Source: Takashimella koratensis (Eukaryota; Basidiomycota; Tremellomycetes; Trichosporonales; Tetragoniomycetaceae). Taken from it: a DNA stretch of 64,000 bases. Of this stretch, positions 44,522-56,652 are shown piece by piece. The stretch's first letter is position 1, and every line of letters starts with the position of its first letter. The stretch is from positions 226,785 through 290,784 of the forward strand of contig BCKT01000019.1 in the NCBI GenBank assembly GCA_003116875.1, given 5' to 3'. The translations under genes and the position numbers were made by a program. The notes below the pieces were generated by a model. The model saw only the letters and a program-made list of their open reading frames with translations, made no database searches and had not been told where the DNA came from.

Positions 44522-45557
44522 CTAGACGAGCCAGTCTTGCTTCAGACCCGCCAATGCCGGGCTCCAACCTCCTTCGCCCTGAGTAACGTCGCGGTAGCTC
44601 TCAATGTCGACGCCCTCCAGCTGAGCAAACAGGTGCGGGAACGCTGTGCGAGAGATAACGATGGTCAGGCGGGCGGGCCGAACGAGAGGAAGAGAGTTCC
44701 CGGGTGTGAGTGAGATGGAGGGGCGCAAGAGAGGAAAACAGGATCATTAGCCACCGGTCAATATCGAGCTTGAATCTCCACCCTTCTTCGGCTCTTGCCA
44801 CTCTCCTCTGCCAGCCTTCATCTCCCGAATAACGAAACTTGTGGAGAGTGAAAATACGTTAGACGTGGAGACGTCATTGTTAGGCACGATGGATCCGAGA
44901 CCAGCGCAAGTGCGAAAAAAAAAGAACGGAACGAGAGAGACTAGGCAGCGAGCCGGTTCCAACCACGCAGCAAAGAGATAAGAGGATGAGAAATGCAGGA
45001 GGTGTGAGGAGGGCAGAAAGAGGCTAAACCAGAGGGAGAAGGGCAGAGAATCATCGGAGCAGAGAGTACCGATGACCTGCCGATCGCAGTGACGCTCGAT
45101 CACGCGCTCAGCTGATCGACCGGCTCGCAGCACCCAAACAACCAGGAGTGCATCAATCGAATTCGCCACTCACTCTGTCCTGCGTCCTCGACATGTTCCC
45201 ACCTGAGCCGCTTGAAAGCCGACACTTTCCCCGTCTCGAGTCGCAACAGAGTCACAGCGGGGACGTCTTTGAAGAAATTGTTGAGAACGAATTCGGTTTG
45301 CTTGGCGGTACAGAGGTGGACCATGCCGTCTTTCTGGTCAAGCTCGGAGAGGAAGAACGTGTGCGAGGATGGGATGGGCGTGGGGAAGTAGAACCTAGCT
45401 TGGGGTTAGCATTGGCTGTGAAAGAGGTGAGAGCAAGGAGCAGGAAGGGAGGGCGTAATGCTGGAGCTGTCGCTCGAAGCGGGGCTCAGACTCACCTCGA
45501 ATCCACACTGGCGTGCGGGAAGATCTTGAAGATCCATTCAGTCGGTTGCTGTGCCAT
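44522..45557 (-). CDS. DUF952 family protein
   Basis: Small cytosolic protein of unknown biochemical function; DUF952 members occur in bacteria and fungi. Exon 1 starts at 45557 (MAQQPTEWIFKIFPHASVDS). Exon 2 (about 45395-45174) gives FYFPTPIPSSHTFFLSELDQ, then the family signature DGMVHLCTAKQTEFVLNNFF and LLRLETGKVSAFKRLRWEHV. Exon 3 (44643-44522) gives TFPHLFAQLEGVDIESYRDV and ends KQDWLV. The join LRWEHVEDAGQ|TFPHLFAQL reproduces the family's LRWE...FPHLYG spacing, so nothing is missing between exons 2 and 3. That leaves an unusually long intron of 530 nt (44644-45173). Confidence 0.85.
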
Positions 45558-46723
45558 GGTCTTGGATGTTGAGAACAACCCTCTGCGGAGGAGGAACGAC
45601 ATGAGCTGGTAGGTGGTGAGTGCGATGGTGATGAGCTGTCGCGGCTTGCTGGAGGGTGGGTGGAGGCGGTGGCGAGCCCGGAGGTATTTCACGCGTCATC
45701 GAGGCACCATCTCCGTCGCCTCAAGTTGATGTTGATCCCACGCAACATCGTCTTCTCAGTCGTCTGTCCGCCTTGGACGAAGCACGTAGATCATCTTGAT
45801 CTCAACTGGACCCCGCCCGACTTGGCGAGAATGCGACGGCTAGGACGCGACGGCTAGGACCTTGGCTCGCGGCTAAGATGTCTTGCGCGCTTATATTCGA
45901 CTGGATGTCGGCTAGATTGACAGGCGACGACCATGCACTGACTCCATGTCCAAGCGTGCCTCGCCCTTATCCTTGTCTCACGTTCATGGTAGTCTTTGGC
46001 GCGACGCTCGCCGACTCGCCGCACCGAGGCCGTCTCTGACCGTGGGACTGGCTCGGACTCTGTGGGTCGGACTTGGCATTTAGTGAAAGTCGGGCCTGGA
46101 TCAAGTAAAAATCACCGACCTGGATCATTACGGCCGCGGTATTCCGCGCTCCCTGGCTGGTTCAATCCCAGATTTACTTCCGCTCCTCCCTCCTTTGATC
46201 CTTACGTCCGCGCCTTGATGCGCATCTTGCTGATGCTCTGTCCTCATCGTTGCCATATTCCGATTCCCACTCTTTTGTCTAGGCACCATCCTATGACTTC
46301 CCCAGCTATGCTAGAGTCGTCTAACGCCATCCACAGCGGGCAGAACGGACGAGCGGGCGCGGCGCTTAACGGTTTTGTTGACATACTAACCAAGGAAACA
46401 CCTTCAGCCCATCACCAACCTTTCACATACTCCTCAAAGGTAAGGGTGAAAACCCTACCAACGCCGTGACCGTTTCTCGGCGCTCGGTCTGGGAGTCGTC
46501 TGGTCTAGCGTCACTGATGCGGTGGCTGATGGATATCGTGGTGTGACTGAAAGGCGTTTCACTGATATATAAGAACCATTGAGGATCTGACCTCGACCCG
46601 TCACTCAACCCCCACCTCACTGTGAATCCTAACCTTCGCCTCGCGCCTCCCACCCACCCAACACCACACCTACACCAGCGCTACCCTCACCCACCACCCC
46701 ACCCCTGACTTGACTTTACCAAC
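45558..46723. other. Intergenic region upstream of MFS gene 2
   Basis: A TATA-like gatatataag lies at 46563-46572. A short frame (ATG near 46292, about 58 codons) ends before it and lacks homology I recognise. A GGTTCAATCCC string at 46159-46169 resembles a tRNA B box, but no cloverleaf can be built. Confidence 0.5.
46563..46572 (+). promoter_or_regulatory. TATA box of MFS gene 2
   Basis: gatatataagaacc about 155 bp above the start codon, followed by a CA/C-rich leader. Confidence 0.5.
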
Positions 46724-48729
46724 ATGATCGAGCCCGTTGAAGCCGAGATGGCGTCCCCGCCCATCTTCACCGACGCCCAGGAACGCCGCCTCGAGGAAGA
46801 AGACATTGAAACTCCTGGTGCCCTCTCTCCTACTCCGACCCACCCCGCCGCACCCGCCTCTTCCCCGTCCGCCGAATCCGAGACGCATACCCTTAATGGG
46901 ATCGACGTGGAGCGCAAGGCAGGGGAGAAGCAGATTGTGGTCGACTACGAGCCTGGAACAGGCGAGGACCCCAAGGAATGGTCCAAGCTGCACAAGTGGT
47001 GAGTCTCGGCCTTCTCTAGACAGTAACTCTCCAGATAGAGGTGGCTAGGCTAACGGTTACAGGCTCGTGACCATCTGCTGCTCCATGCTCTGTCTCACCG
47101 TCGCCCTTGGTTCCGCTATGCCCACCGGTGACCTCATGGGCACCGCTGAATCTCTCCACGTCTCTGACGAGGCAATCTACCTCTCCATCTCACTCTTCGT
47201 CCTCGGTTTTGGTGTCGGCCCGCTGGTTTTCGCACCCCGTGAGTACTTCTCATCCTATCTTCCATCTCGTCCTCACACTGACACTGCTTCAATCTTAGTA
47301 TCCGAATTGATTGGCCGAAAAATGGTCTACTCCATCTCACTCTTCTTCTATTTCATTTTCACCCTCCCTTCCTGCCTCGCTGGGATCCACAACAACGGGA
47401 TCGCCACTATGCTTGCGGGCCGTATGATCGCCGGTATCGCCAGTTCGGCACCAATGACCAATGTCGGTGGTTCGATTGCGGATATCTGGTCTGTCCAAGA
47501 ACGAGGAATTCCCATGGCCGTTTTCTCTTGCACAATCTTCATGGGCCCCTGCCTTGGTCCTCTGTAAGTCTACCCTCTTCATCCTACTGGAGCCTCGCTG
47601 ACTGTCTTAGGTTCGGCGGTTGGATCGCGCTCAAGACCGGGACTTGGCGCTGGATCTACTGGGTGCTCTTCATCCTTGTCGGTGTCGTCTTCGTCGCTAC
47701 CCTCTTCATGCCTGAAACCCTGTCGATCATTCTCCTTCGCCGTAAAGCTACCAAACTCAACAAAGAACACCACACGACCACCCATGTCTCCAAACACGAC
47801 GTACACCACGTTCCCCTCTCTCAACAACTCAAGACGGCTATGCTTCGTCCCTTTGTTCTCATGTTCCTCGAACCGATCATCCTCTTCATGAGCTTTTACC
47901 TGTCCTTTGTCTACTCCCTCCTCTACGCACTGTTCTTTGCTTTCCCGATCGCGTTCAGTGAGATCAGGGGTTGGAACATTGGTATGACCGGTGTCTCGTT
48001 CGTCTCTATCATTGTGAGTGGGATTGCTCAAAAACCTCGTTCCGAGCAGCATTCACAACACTGACACGGCACAGCTTGGTATCGCCATCGCCATGGCTTG
48101 CATGCCGATTCAGGAGCGCCTGTACGCAAAGGCTTGCGTGAACGGACCTGTCCCCGAAGCTCGTCTCTACCCTATGATGCTCGGCGCTCTGTAAGTGTTC
48201 AAAAGTGTCCAACTCTTCACTTCTGCCCCCTGCCGCCATACCCCTTGACCCGGGCCCTACGGATCCCAACTAACGGGTTTACCAGTATCATGCCCATTTC
48301 TCTCTTCATCTTCGCATTCACGAGCTACGATGGGATCATCTGGGTCGGACCTTGTGCTGCCGGTGTTCTCTTCGGCTTCTCTATGATCATCATCTACGTT
48401 TCTGCAAACTCTTACATTGTCGATTCGTACTCTGACTACGCTGCTTCTGCGATCGCTGCCAAGACCCTTATGCGATCTTGCATCGGTGCGAGTGTCCCCC
48501 TTTGGATCACCCAGCTCTTCGTAAGTCTCTTCATCACACGATTACAATGGTCGTGTCCTCAAATTTAGCCACGGAGATCTCATGTTGACCAACCTTCCAG
48601 CACAATCTCGGGTTCCAGTACGCAGGCCTCTTCCTCGCCCTCATCTCATGCCTCATCATCCTTATCCCCTACGCCTTCTTCTTCAAAGGTGGTGCCATCC
48701 GCCGCCGTTCCACCCGCGCTACCAAGTAG
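46724..48729 (+). CDS. MFS transporter, DHA1 drug:H+ antiporter type
   Basis: Twelve-TM major-facilitator exporter. Exons 46724-46998, 47063-47238, 47299-47563, 47611-48013, 48075-48190, 48286-48520 and 48601-48729 give 532 residues with phase preserved. A cytosolic N-terminus of about 90 residues with a DPKEWSKLHKW entry motif leads into TM1. MFS motifs seen are LGFGVGPLVFAPLSELIGRK (motif A region), LAGRMIAGIASSAPMTNVGG and the motif C region FSCTIFMGPCLGPLFGGWI. The central loop is His/Lys-rich (NKEHHTTTHVSKHDVHHV). The C-terminus ends GGAIRRRSTRATK. It differs from the FLR1-like protein of this window by lacking its long N-terminal linker. Polyamines or drugs are possible substrates. It is tail to tail with the FMO gene, 140 bp between stops. 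Confidence 0.92.
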
Positions 48730-48869
48730 AAACCTAACCCATAATAGACTAGACTACAACTACAATACATCCCATATTATTAACAATGTTTACATACACA
48801 TGATGCAATGTCACGAAACTTCACCATCACTTTGCCCCTGACACGGCGCTTGTCATCGGCCGCCTTTTA

Positions 48870-51317
48870 TTACGAGGTACGCCTCGCTTGCCTCTCAGCC
48901 CCGATTGTACCATACTGCTCTGCATCTGCCCGGACGTCGATCCATTTCCAAGGCGCCCACCACGGTCCCTTCTGGCGCCACGGATCGAGGGAGAGGTCCC
49001 TCAATAGGTCTCGCATATGTGGGATCGCCAAGAATCCCGAGTAGAACATGGACGACGGGAAGACTTTCTGCAGTGGTCGTTAGCCGAAGTGGTCAAGAGG
49101 CGAACAAGGAGCTCGGAGCCAAGTTGAGGCCAGAACTCACGTAAATGTCCACGTTGGGATACCGAGCACGCAGAAATTCGTTCTCTTCGTGACATGCAGA
49201 GGCGATATCTTTCGGTAACTTGAGGTACGGATCGTTCAAGAAGAACGAAGAGATCCAGTGCGACTCAGCCTCGATCACAGATGACGGTGCGAAGAATGCT
49301 ATCCATTGTCAGCGGGCGTATCAACCATTTTCAAAAACCACCTCTTGCCTAGCTTGTGAAATGGTGAGATGCTTACCCGAGGTTGTACCCGCCATGACGA
49401 GGTCGCGCTGCTCGACTCTTCCCTTCGGCACCAGCCCCCTCCAAACCAGAGGCATCTTGTACCCTACCTCTTCTTCGTCCGTCTTCAACGTCACCCACTT
49501 CCGTCTCACCTTCTTCACCTTCTCCCTCCACCCTTCCCTCGGCTCGGCAGGTGCCACACCCAGGTCCTCTTTCACTGCCGGGTCAAGAAAGTCGAGACCG
49601 CTAGCGTATCCCGTCGCAGCGACGACTGCGCGACATTTGACCGTCTGGGATCCAGTAGGGGTAGAGAAGGTCACGGATCCCGGAGAGGAGGAAGTCGGAG
49701 TAGCGTGTGGGAAGAGGGTGATACGGTGTAATGAGAGGAGGGTGAGGAAGGAATAAGGACCACGAGGGAGACCGCCTTTGAAGATGGGTAGTTTGAGGTA
49801 CGGGTCAATCGTTGGTTTAGGAAGGTCCGTGTAGAGGGTAGACTACGAGGTCGTGGTCAGCGCAAGCTACATCAGGTGTCTTTCTGTCATTAGAGTCAAG
49901 ACTGGGGGTTGATCGACGGAGGGGAAGGAAGAAACGCTGAACTCACCCAGATAGACTTGAGCATCCCCCAGATCTTGCGGTGCAAGCTGGCCCCTAGCCA
50001 CGTCCTGTGGAAGAACCACTCTGCCCAGCTGTCCATCGCTTTGCTCGGTCCCATGACGATCGCGAGGCGTCTATCGTTCAAGAGGTGGGAGACGAGGGAT
50101 CGATGTTGGCAGCGAACGGGAAAACAGAGGTATAGAGACAGGCGTCAGCGAGTGAACGTACGAATCGGTTAGCGATCAATACCAAGCCGGAGGTCAAAGG
50201 TAGTGCCCTAACGGACTACTCACCCAGCACCCATCAGTCCCGGCGGGACTGCCGGAGCAAACCACCACGAAGACCTAAGAGAGAGCACCACTTTTGCTCC
50301 TCTTGCAGCCAACAACGCCGCCGCGTCCATCCCGCTTTTCCCGCCTCCAACAACCAACACGGTCTCCTCGTCTCCTTCGATCTTGGGGGTATCCTCGTCG
50401 GCAGGTTCTTCGGCGATCGAGTCGAGTGGGAGGACCTTGCCGTCGTTCGGGGTGAGAAGGGAGACGATAGATGGAGTGAGGGAGGAGGTGTGGCAGATGT
50501 CTCTGGCGGATTGGAGGACAGAAGGGATCGAAGGTTTGCCGAGTGGCTAGAGGTGGAGAGTCAGCGAGAGTAGAGGAGAAGGGAGGTTGAGAAAAAGGGA
50601 GAAGGAGACTAAACGTACACCAATAGCAATGACTACTCGGTCGAAATGTTCTTTGCTCCTTGTCCCATCCGGGTTCTCAAGAGATAGAATCCATCCTTGG
50701 TCTTGCGGGACCATCTCGACGAGGGTGGTACTGAACCTGTCCACAGGTGTGAGCAAGCCTATCACTGGCTGGTGGTTGAGGTCGGCAGGAAGAGATTGTC
50801 ATGAGAGAAAGAGGTACAAGTCGACTTGCCTGAACTGTACAGAGTCGAGGAACATGGAGGTGAAATCTTCGAGGTAGGAGAAGTAGGTCGATGCAGGGAT
50901 AACTTCACCTTTCGTATCCGAGGGCATAGGCATATCGAGCCCTCTGGAGAGCGTGTCAGATTGATTCGATTGTCGTTCACTATAGCTGATCTCCACACTA
51001 TCACCTCCCTTAACTTGGAACCCCCCAGCCACCCCCTCTCTGCCTCCCCAGTAGAGGACACTACGACCCACCACTCCCTTCCATGTCTGCACTCGTCCCC
51101 TCGTCGCCCTCCGGGCCCCTCGGGCGCTTACTCACGTAAACGTAAACGACCCCCAAGGGGAGTTACTCGTCAAATCGGGATAAGTATACCTCCACTCTCC
51201 ACCTATCCCATCTTGCTTATCGATAAGCGTGACATGGAAACCGTCGTTTAGGAGGGTTCGGGCGTTGATTAGTCCCGCTGGACCTGCGCCGATGATCACG
51301 ACTTGAGGCTGGGACAT
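48870..51317 (-). CDS. FAD-dependent monooxygenase (FMO/Baeyer-Villiger type)
   Basis: Flavoprotein monooxygenase using FAD and NADPH. The N-terminus VVIIGAGPAGLINARTLL is the FAD Rossmann motif, followed by DKQDGIGGEWRYTYPDL, a typical GGxW segment. The FMO-type segment SARDICHTSSL contains the conserved His. VLVVGGGKSGMDAAALLAAR is the NADPH Rossmann motif. RAVVAATGYASGLDFLDPAV is the ATGY motif near the C-terminus. About seven exons; the last ends RQARRTS at 48870. The intron 50737-50829 starts with GC, not GT (exon ...TTCAG|gcaagt), and the join VQFR|FSTTLVEMV keeps frame and family spacing. A GT donor giving a sensible protein was not found there. The start is ATG at 51317, directly before the FAD motif. 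Substrate unknown. Confidence 0.88.
50737..50829 (-). other. GC-AG intron in the FMO gene
   Basis: Donor CAG|gcaagt matches the strong consensus seen at GC donors; acceptor gtggacag. Splicing joins ...LDSVQFR to FSTTLVEMV in frame. Confidence 0.7.
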
Positions 51318-51904
51318 TGTATCCCCAGAAAGAGAAAGAGGTCGGTGATGAAGAGATAGGATGAGGTGAGTTGAGTGATGAAGTGAGAGAAAAGGAGAGG
51401 AAGAGAGTTGATGATGATCAGTTGGTCAATTAGTCGTGGGAATTGTAAACCAAGAGAAGCGAGTCATGACTAACTTGGATACCTCTCATCAGTCAGACCT
51501 CGCGGCTTGTCCCTCGCCCCTGCCCCTGCCCCTGCCCTCACCTCGCACCGCGCCAAGTCAGACGCGACCAGTGGTTCGAGGTACGTCCTGGAGATAGAAC
51601 CGGTGCAGTCGACTTTGGTGGGAGATCTGGGAAATAGACCCGGCGAGCCGGCTACCGGCAACCGACGCCGTGGATAGGTGGAGGTGGAGGTTGACCAGAG
51701 CGTGGCGGTGGCACAGTTGAGCCGTCGACTTGGTTCTTGATGCTGTCTCCGTTCACAGTCCGGATCGAGTTGGAGGACGAAGATGCATACAGGGTGGGTA
51801 TCACAGACAATGTAGAATGCGCCGGAAGTATCTCACCATCTCACCATCTCTCTCATCTTCTCCAAAACCCCTCATTCCTTCACCCGCCTTACTGTAGACT
51901 CTTC
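51318..51904. other. FMO upstream region and 3' flank of the checkpoint gene
   Basis: Contains a CCCCTG short repeat (51518-51540). No exon supported. Confidence 0.5.
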
Positions 51905-54900
51905 TTAATCAGGACTACTATCCACCAATTCAAAATACGCCTCATCCATCTGCTCATCCACTTCCATCCCTACCTCTGCCGCTGCTTGTTCCTCTTCATC
52001 CTCCCCTTCATCCTCATGTACGCTCGGACCCAGATCAGCGTCTTCCTCAATCCCTCCGGACTCGTCTTCTACGTATATCTCGTAGATCTGGTCGCCTTCG
52101 GGACCTTCGACGACTGCTTCGAGGATATCTTGAGCTAGGACTGTGGTGATAGTCGAAGGGAAGAAATAGAATCGAGGAATAGTCAGCTCGTTCTTCTTTC
52201 ACGTGTTCAGGGCCTGATACGAGAAGGCCAGGCTTTACGTTGACTCACACTGCACCGTCCTCAGATCTAGGACCCACTCTCCTCGCCCCTTCCCAACCTC
52301 CGCCCCGGTACCGACCCTTCCTTCTTTCCACTCCTCCACATCTCCGTACGCCATCACCCCTACCGCCGTATAAAATACATGATGAATCCCTGCGAATTCC
52401 TTATTCGTCCCATTCCCCAGATCCTGGAGTTTCCGAGCAATATCCACGCCCTGCCTCTGAGGCCCGTCGAGCGCGGGAGCTACGCCGCCGGTGGTGGTGC
52501 TGTTGGGGCCGAGGGCAGAAGGAGAGGCTTGAGAGACTAGTGCTTGGGAATGGAGTTGGGAGAGTGGAGGGTGTTGGGAATGAGGATGGGTCCAGGTCCG
52601 ACCAGGGAGTGGAGGTGGGTAGACTAGGTGGTGTAGAACGACCAAGGCGAGAGTGAGCAAGTTGAGTACCCTGTTGAACAAACTCATCAGCATGGTCAAT
52701 CAAGAACAACTCAGTCTCATGAGCCCTTATAGCTAGCCCTGCACCGTCATTTGGACACTCACGATTCCTTGGAACCCTCGACTGCGTCCATGCCCCAAAT
52801 CTTCCGACTCTCCCGCTCGAGCGTGAACAATAACCCAGGAACAAGCCCCGATCTCTCAGCAATGAGGATGACGGCGTCTTCGTCTGTCAGGCTAAGCATG
52901 AGAGTGCCAGACAGGATCGAGGTGAGACTCTGAGCTGCCGCGGAGGTCTGTGCGTGCCGTGTAGGTCGCAGAAGAAGTAAGATAAAAAGAATTTGTAAGC
53001 TTAGGCATGAGAGATGGGACTCATTGTCATGGTAGGACACTCACTGCAAAGGGCCCGGTCCATCGAGGTGGATGGACGAGAAACCTCGATAGCCAGTCGA
53101 TAACAGGGACGTCTGATTGAAATATCGGTGCTTTGGTTGTGAGGACCCGAAAGTAGTCTCGACCTGTCCCGTTAAAAATGATTGGCACCTCATTAGCGCT
53201 CTCCTACTGATCTCATCCACAAAATCACTCACGACAAGCAGCGGTGTAGAACAAGTCACAAGCGGATTTGAAGATGGTCGGGTTGTGGCACTGCGCCGTC
53301 CATCGAAGTATGAATTCGACCAACCTATCCTCTGGCCTGTGAATTGACGCATCAGTCCAACTCTCCTTCTCTTTACCCTATATCTGTTAGTCTCACTCAC
53401 CAGCAGACTGTTCCGTCTCCGTGTCGACAGATAGCCTCGGCAAGGCTTATCAGGCTCTTACTCCAATCTCCAAATCCGTCCCCCCCTTCACCATCCCCTG
53501 CCTCTATTCTTGACCCATCTTTATCACCACCACCTTCGCCATCCCCTTGCCGGCGATCCGCACTCGTGCAAACCCTCACCAATTCCCCCGACGCCCTCGC
53601 CTCATACACCCTCTCCCATTCAGGCCCGTTCCCCAGCTCTTCCCCGCTCCCGAGCTGTTCTGCGCGCGGCGAGGTCCGCGAGAGAGGGACCATCTGGGTC
53701 AAGAGGAGGAGTAAGGAGGTGAGTCGGTTCCCGAGGTCCGGGTCGAAAGTGAACGAGTCGGGGAAGAGGTTGAGGAGTGATGAGAGCAGGGAAGTAAAGT
53801 GTGGGATGATGGTGACCTATATCACTGTCAGCACAGGGTCTTGACTCGGAAACGCTAGTGAGAGCCCATGTTGGTTGAGCAGGACACGATGGACGCTTGC
53901 AAGCATATTTACTTACCGATCTGAAGAACCCATCGTCACCCGATTCCTCTCGCCGCTGCCTGCGCTGATCAACGTCCCCAACAACCACCTCCATCATCTT
54001 CGTCAAGAGGTCCAACACCGTCCCTGCCAATCTCTGATATGGAACGCTAGTATCTCCACACAGCGCCACAATCGTTCCACTCATCGCTTGATACTCGTGG
54101 TTGAACTCGTCGCAACGTCGGTGCCACTCCTCCCCTGGGTTTGCAGGGTCGGTTGGCTCGAGGGGTAGAGGAACTCGCCGATGCGTGATGATACGTAAGA
54201 TCGTCGGTTGGTCGTTTTGGGACACGAACGGATAGGCGTACGAGTGATGTAGTAGATGATATGCAAACTTTGCCGCGAGACACTTAGTATTTACGATGAA
54301 CTCGAGCACTTTTCCGACTTGACTCACCTCTGATCGAACATCACGCTCCTCGGTCGCTGGTTCTTTCGGAACGACATCATCATCCAGTCCTCCCCAATCC
54401 ATATCTACGTCCCCCTCCTCGGGCCCAAACGCGGGCGAGCTACCCTCCGCCTTGACGCCTTTGGAAGGGGACGACTTGAAAGGGCTGGCAGAGACAGGTC
54501 GGGAGGGCGAGTTGGAGGGACTAGGTGCTTCCGTCCGTTGTCGCTTGACTCGGGATCCGAGTTGTGGGGTAACATTGAAAGCGTTGTGTAGACCATCAAA
54601 ACGGACAGGCGCTGTTCGAAGCGCTGAACAGAGAGTCAGCTAGGCACATCCGAGTTCAACAGCTGAACTTGCCCTTATTCTTCAAACGAGGTGCGGGAGC
54701 AGGCGTGACGCTCTCGTACTCTCTAGCCGGAGAGCCGGTGCGGAACGGTGAAGCAGGAGGACGCTGCGACGCCGCACCGGGCCTCTGAGACGCCTGTCGC
54801 GACTTGGTCGCGGATGTGAGGATGTTGTGATGCTGCGCTCCCCGATATCATTGTTAGTGGATTACTAAAGCATTGAAAGGAAACACCACTCACACTGAAC

Positions 54901-56252
54901 ACCGCCTGAGTTTTCACACTTTCAACCTTGAGCCTCGCGTCGACTTCGCGGAGTTTGACTTGCGCTTCGAGATGCTCGTTCTCTTTACGCAACTTTTCAA
55001 TCTCGGCCGCGTGCTTGGTATGCTCCTGTATCCTCCATCAGCCATCATTGCCACTCTTGCACCACCTTCCACTTGATCCACTTACGTCCTTCTGTGCGCG
55101 CCTAGCATTGGTCACTTCTCCCTGCGCCGTCCACAGCTTCTCCTTCAGCGCTTTGACCTCCTCCTTATGTTCTCTATCGGGCACATCATCCACGAACCCT
55201 TTCACCTCCATTCTCCACTCTGGTTGACTGTTCCGTTCCTGTGCCTTCCGCAGCTCGTCCACTTCTGCCTGAAGCCGCTCGACGAGCTGTTTCTGCGTCT
55301 CCAGCTCAAACGCAGCTCGGCGGGACGCAGCGCCCTGGGAAGCGGGAGGCGCACCGGAACTGCTCCCCTGTGAGCCCTGGCTGGGGATCGCGGCGAGCGC
55401 GGGAGCACGAGAAGGACCGGAGGTAGAGGTTGGGCGGGAGAAGACTTGAGAGCCAGCCGACATGGAACGCCCAAATTGGCGGGTGCCGAGACTGGAAGGT
55501 GGAGCGGGAACATTTGGAGGTGGGGCTGGGCGAGAGGTAGGGGCCGTGATTAGGGGTGGGGCGGAAGGTGCACGAGACGTTGTTCGACTCGGTGGTACGA
55601 AAGGGCGGGTCGAGGTAATTTGAGAAGGTCCGGCCCTGTTGGCGTTCTGCACCATACTCCGTATTTCTGGATGTGCTCTCCCATCGATGATCTCATTCGC
55701 TTCCACTCCAAATCCGTACCTCCCGGCTTCATCCATGACGATATCCATCGGCTCGTCCTCTTCCTCCTGCTCCTTGTCCCTCGCTGCCTCATGATTCACT
55801 TCCTGGCTCGCGTTCGGGTAGATTGACGGTTTACTGGCAGAGTAGGCTGCGGCACGTTCTTGGATATCTGGAAGGCCGAATTTACCGTTCTCCCCGAAAC
55901 CAAAGGTCTGAGCGGCGACTCGGGGCTCGGTCTGTACTTTGGGCGGCGGGCGTCGGAGGGAAGGTGCAGCCGGAGGGGGGAGGGCGGAAGGTTGTGGTTG
56001 CTTCCCCGTTGGTATTGGGGGTTTGGGGACGCGAGGGGCATTGGTAGAGAGCCGAGAGATGGGCTTGTTCCTAGGGGAGGAGCGAGGTTGAGCGACAGTA
56101 TGGTGGTATGAGGAAGTCGCTCGTTTGGACGGACCGGCGGTGGGTTTGATCGCTTGAGACGCAATGACCTGTTGTTCGATCTTGGCGATGGCTTCGAGGG
56201 TGGCCGGGTCGTCGAAGAGCGCGTCGTCTGCGTCGAACGGGTCGGATGACAT
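51905..56252 (-). CDS. DNA-damage checkpoint protein, ATRIP/LCD1/Rad26-like
   Basis: Probable partner of the ATR/Mec1 kinase that brings it to RPA-coated single-stranded DNA. Exon 1 (56252 to about 55088) starts MSSDPFDADDALFDDPATLE, an acidic N-terminus like the RPA-binding end of ATRIP proteins. About 300 disordered Pro/Ser-rich residues and a long coiled coil follow (ELETQKQLVERLQAEVDELR, continuing in exon 2 with IEKLRKENEHLEAQVKLREV). Middle exons carry phospho-site-like SPS/SPF motifs and an acidic patch (FGPEEGDVDMDWGGLDDDVV), then helical-repeat sequence (VGKVLEFIVNTKCLAAKFAY, LAGTVLDLLTKMMEVVVGDV). The last exon is very acidic and ends ELVDSSPD. I assign the family from this order of parts and the N-terminus, not from a catalytic motif, so some doubt remains. 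About nine or ten exons; middle boundaries are approximate. Confidence 0.7.
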
Positions 56253-56652
56253 TATGAGTTCGTGAAGGGGATCATGAGTGAGGGTGGAGTAGGGTAGGTG
56301 TCTGTCCAAGATGAGAGAAGGGAGAAGGGTTACAAAGTCCAGTGGACCAGATTGTAGATTGCGACAAAACATGATCCAGTCGCGTGAAGATGGAGACATG
56401 ATCACGTGAGTGTGTGGAGTGGAGTAAATCGAGTACACGCTGTTTAGTAAACAGTCTTCGGGAGATTGCTGCGCTGCCGAGGGACCGATGCCGAAGCGAG
56501 TCAGCCCGTGCGTGATTCGGGGAGGTAATAATAATAAATAGCCCTGCTTGTCAGATAAACCCTCAGCCAGTAGATAGAGGACAGATTCAACCAACCCGCC
56601 CCTCTTCTCTTCTTTCTTCTGTCCATACCCCCTTCCCACCTCCGACTCCACC
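56253..56652. promoter_or_regulatory. Divergent promoter, checkpoint gene / Apd1-like gene
   Basis: 400 bp between divergent starts. Contains an AT-rich taataataaatag (56526-56538) about 115 bp above the plus-strand gene. No further motif recognised. Confidence 0.4.

Noticed and set aside
46141..46185. tRNA gene suggested by GGTTCAATCCC
   Set aside because: The T stem pairs only 4 of 5, no A box lies at the right distance, and no acceptor stem forms.
36558..51317. Secondary-metabolite gene cluster
   Set aside because: No polyketide synthase, NRPS, terpene synthase or pathway regulator is present; housekeeping-type genes are interspersed.
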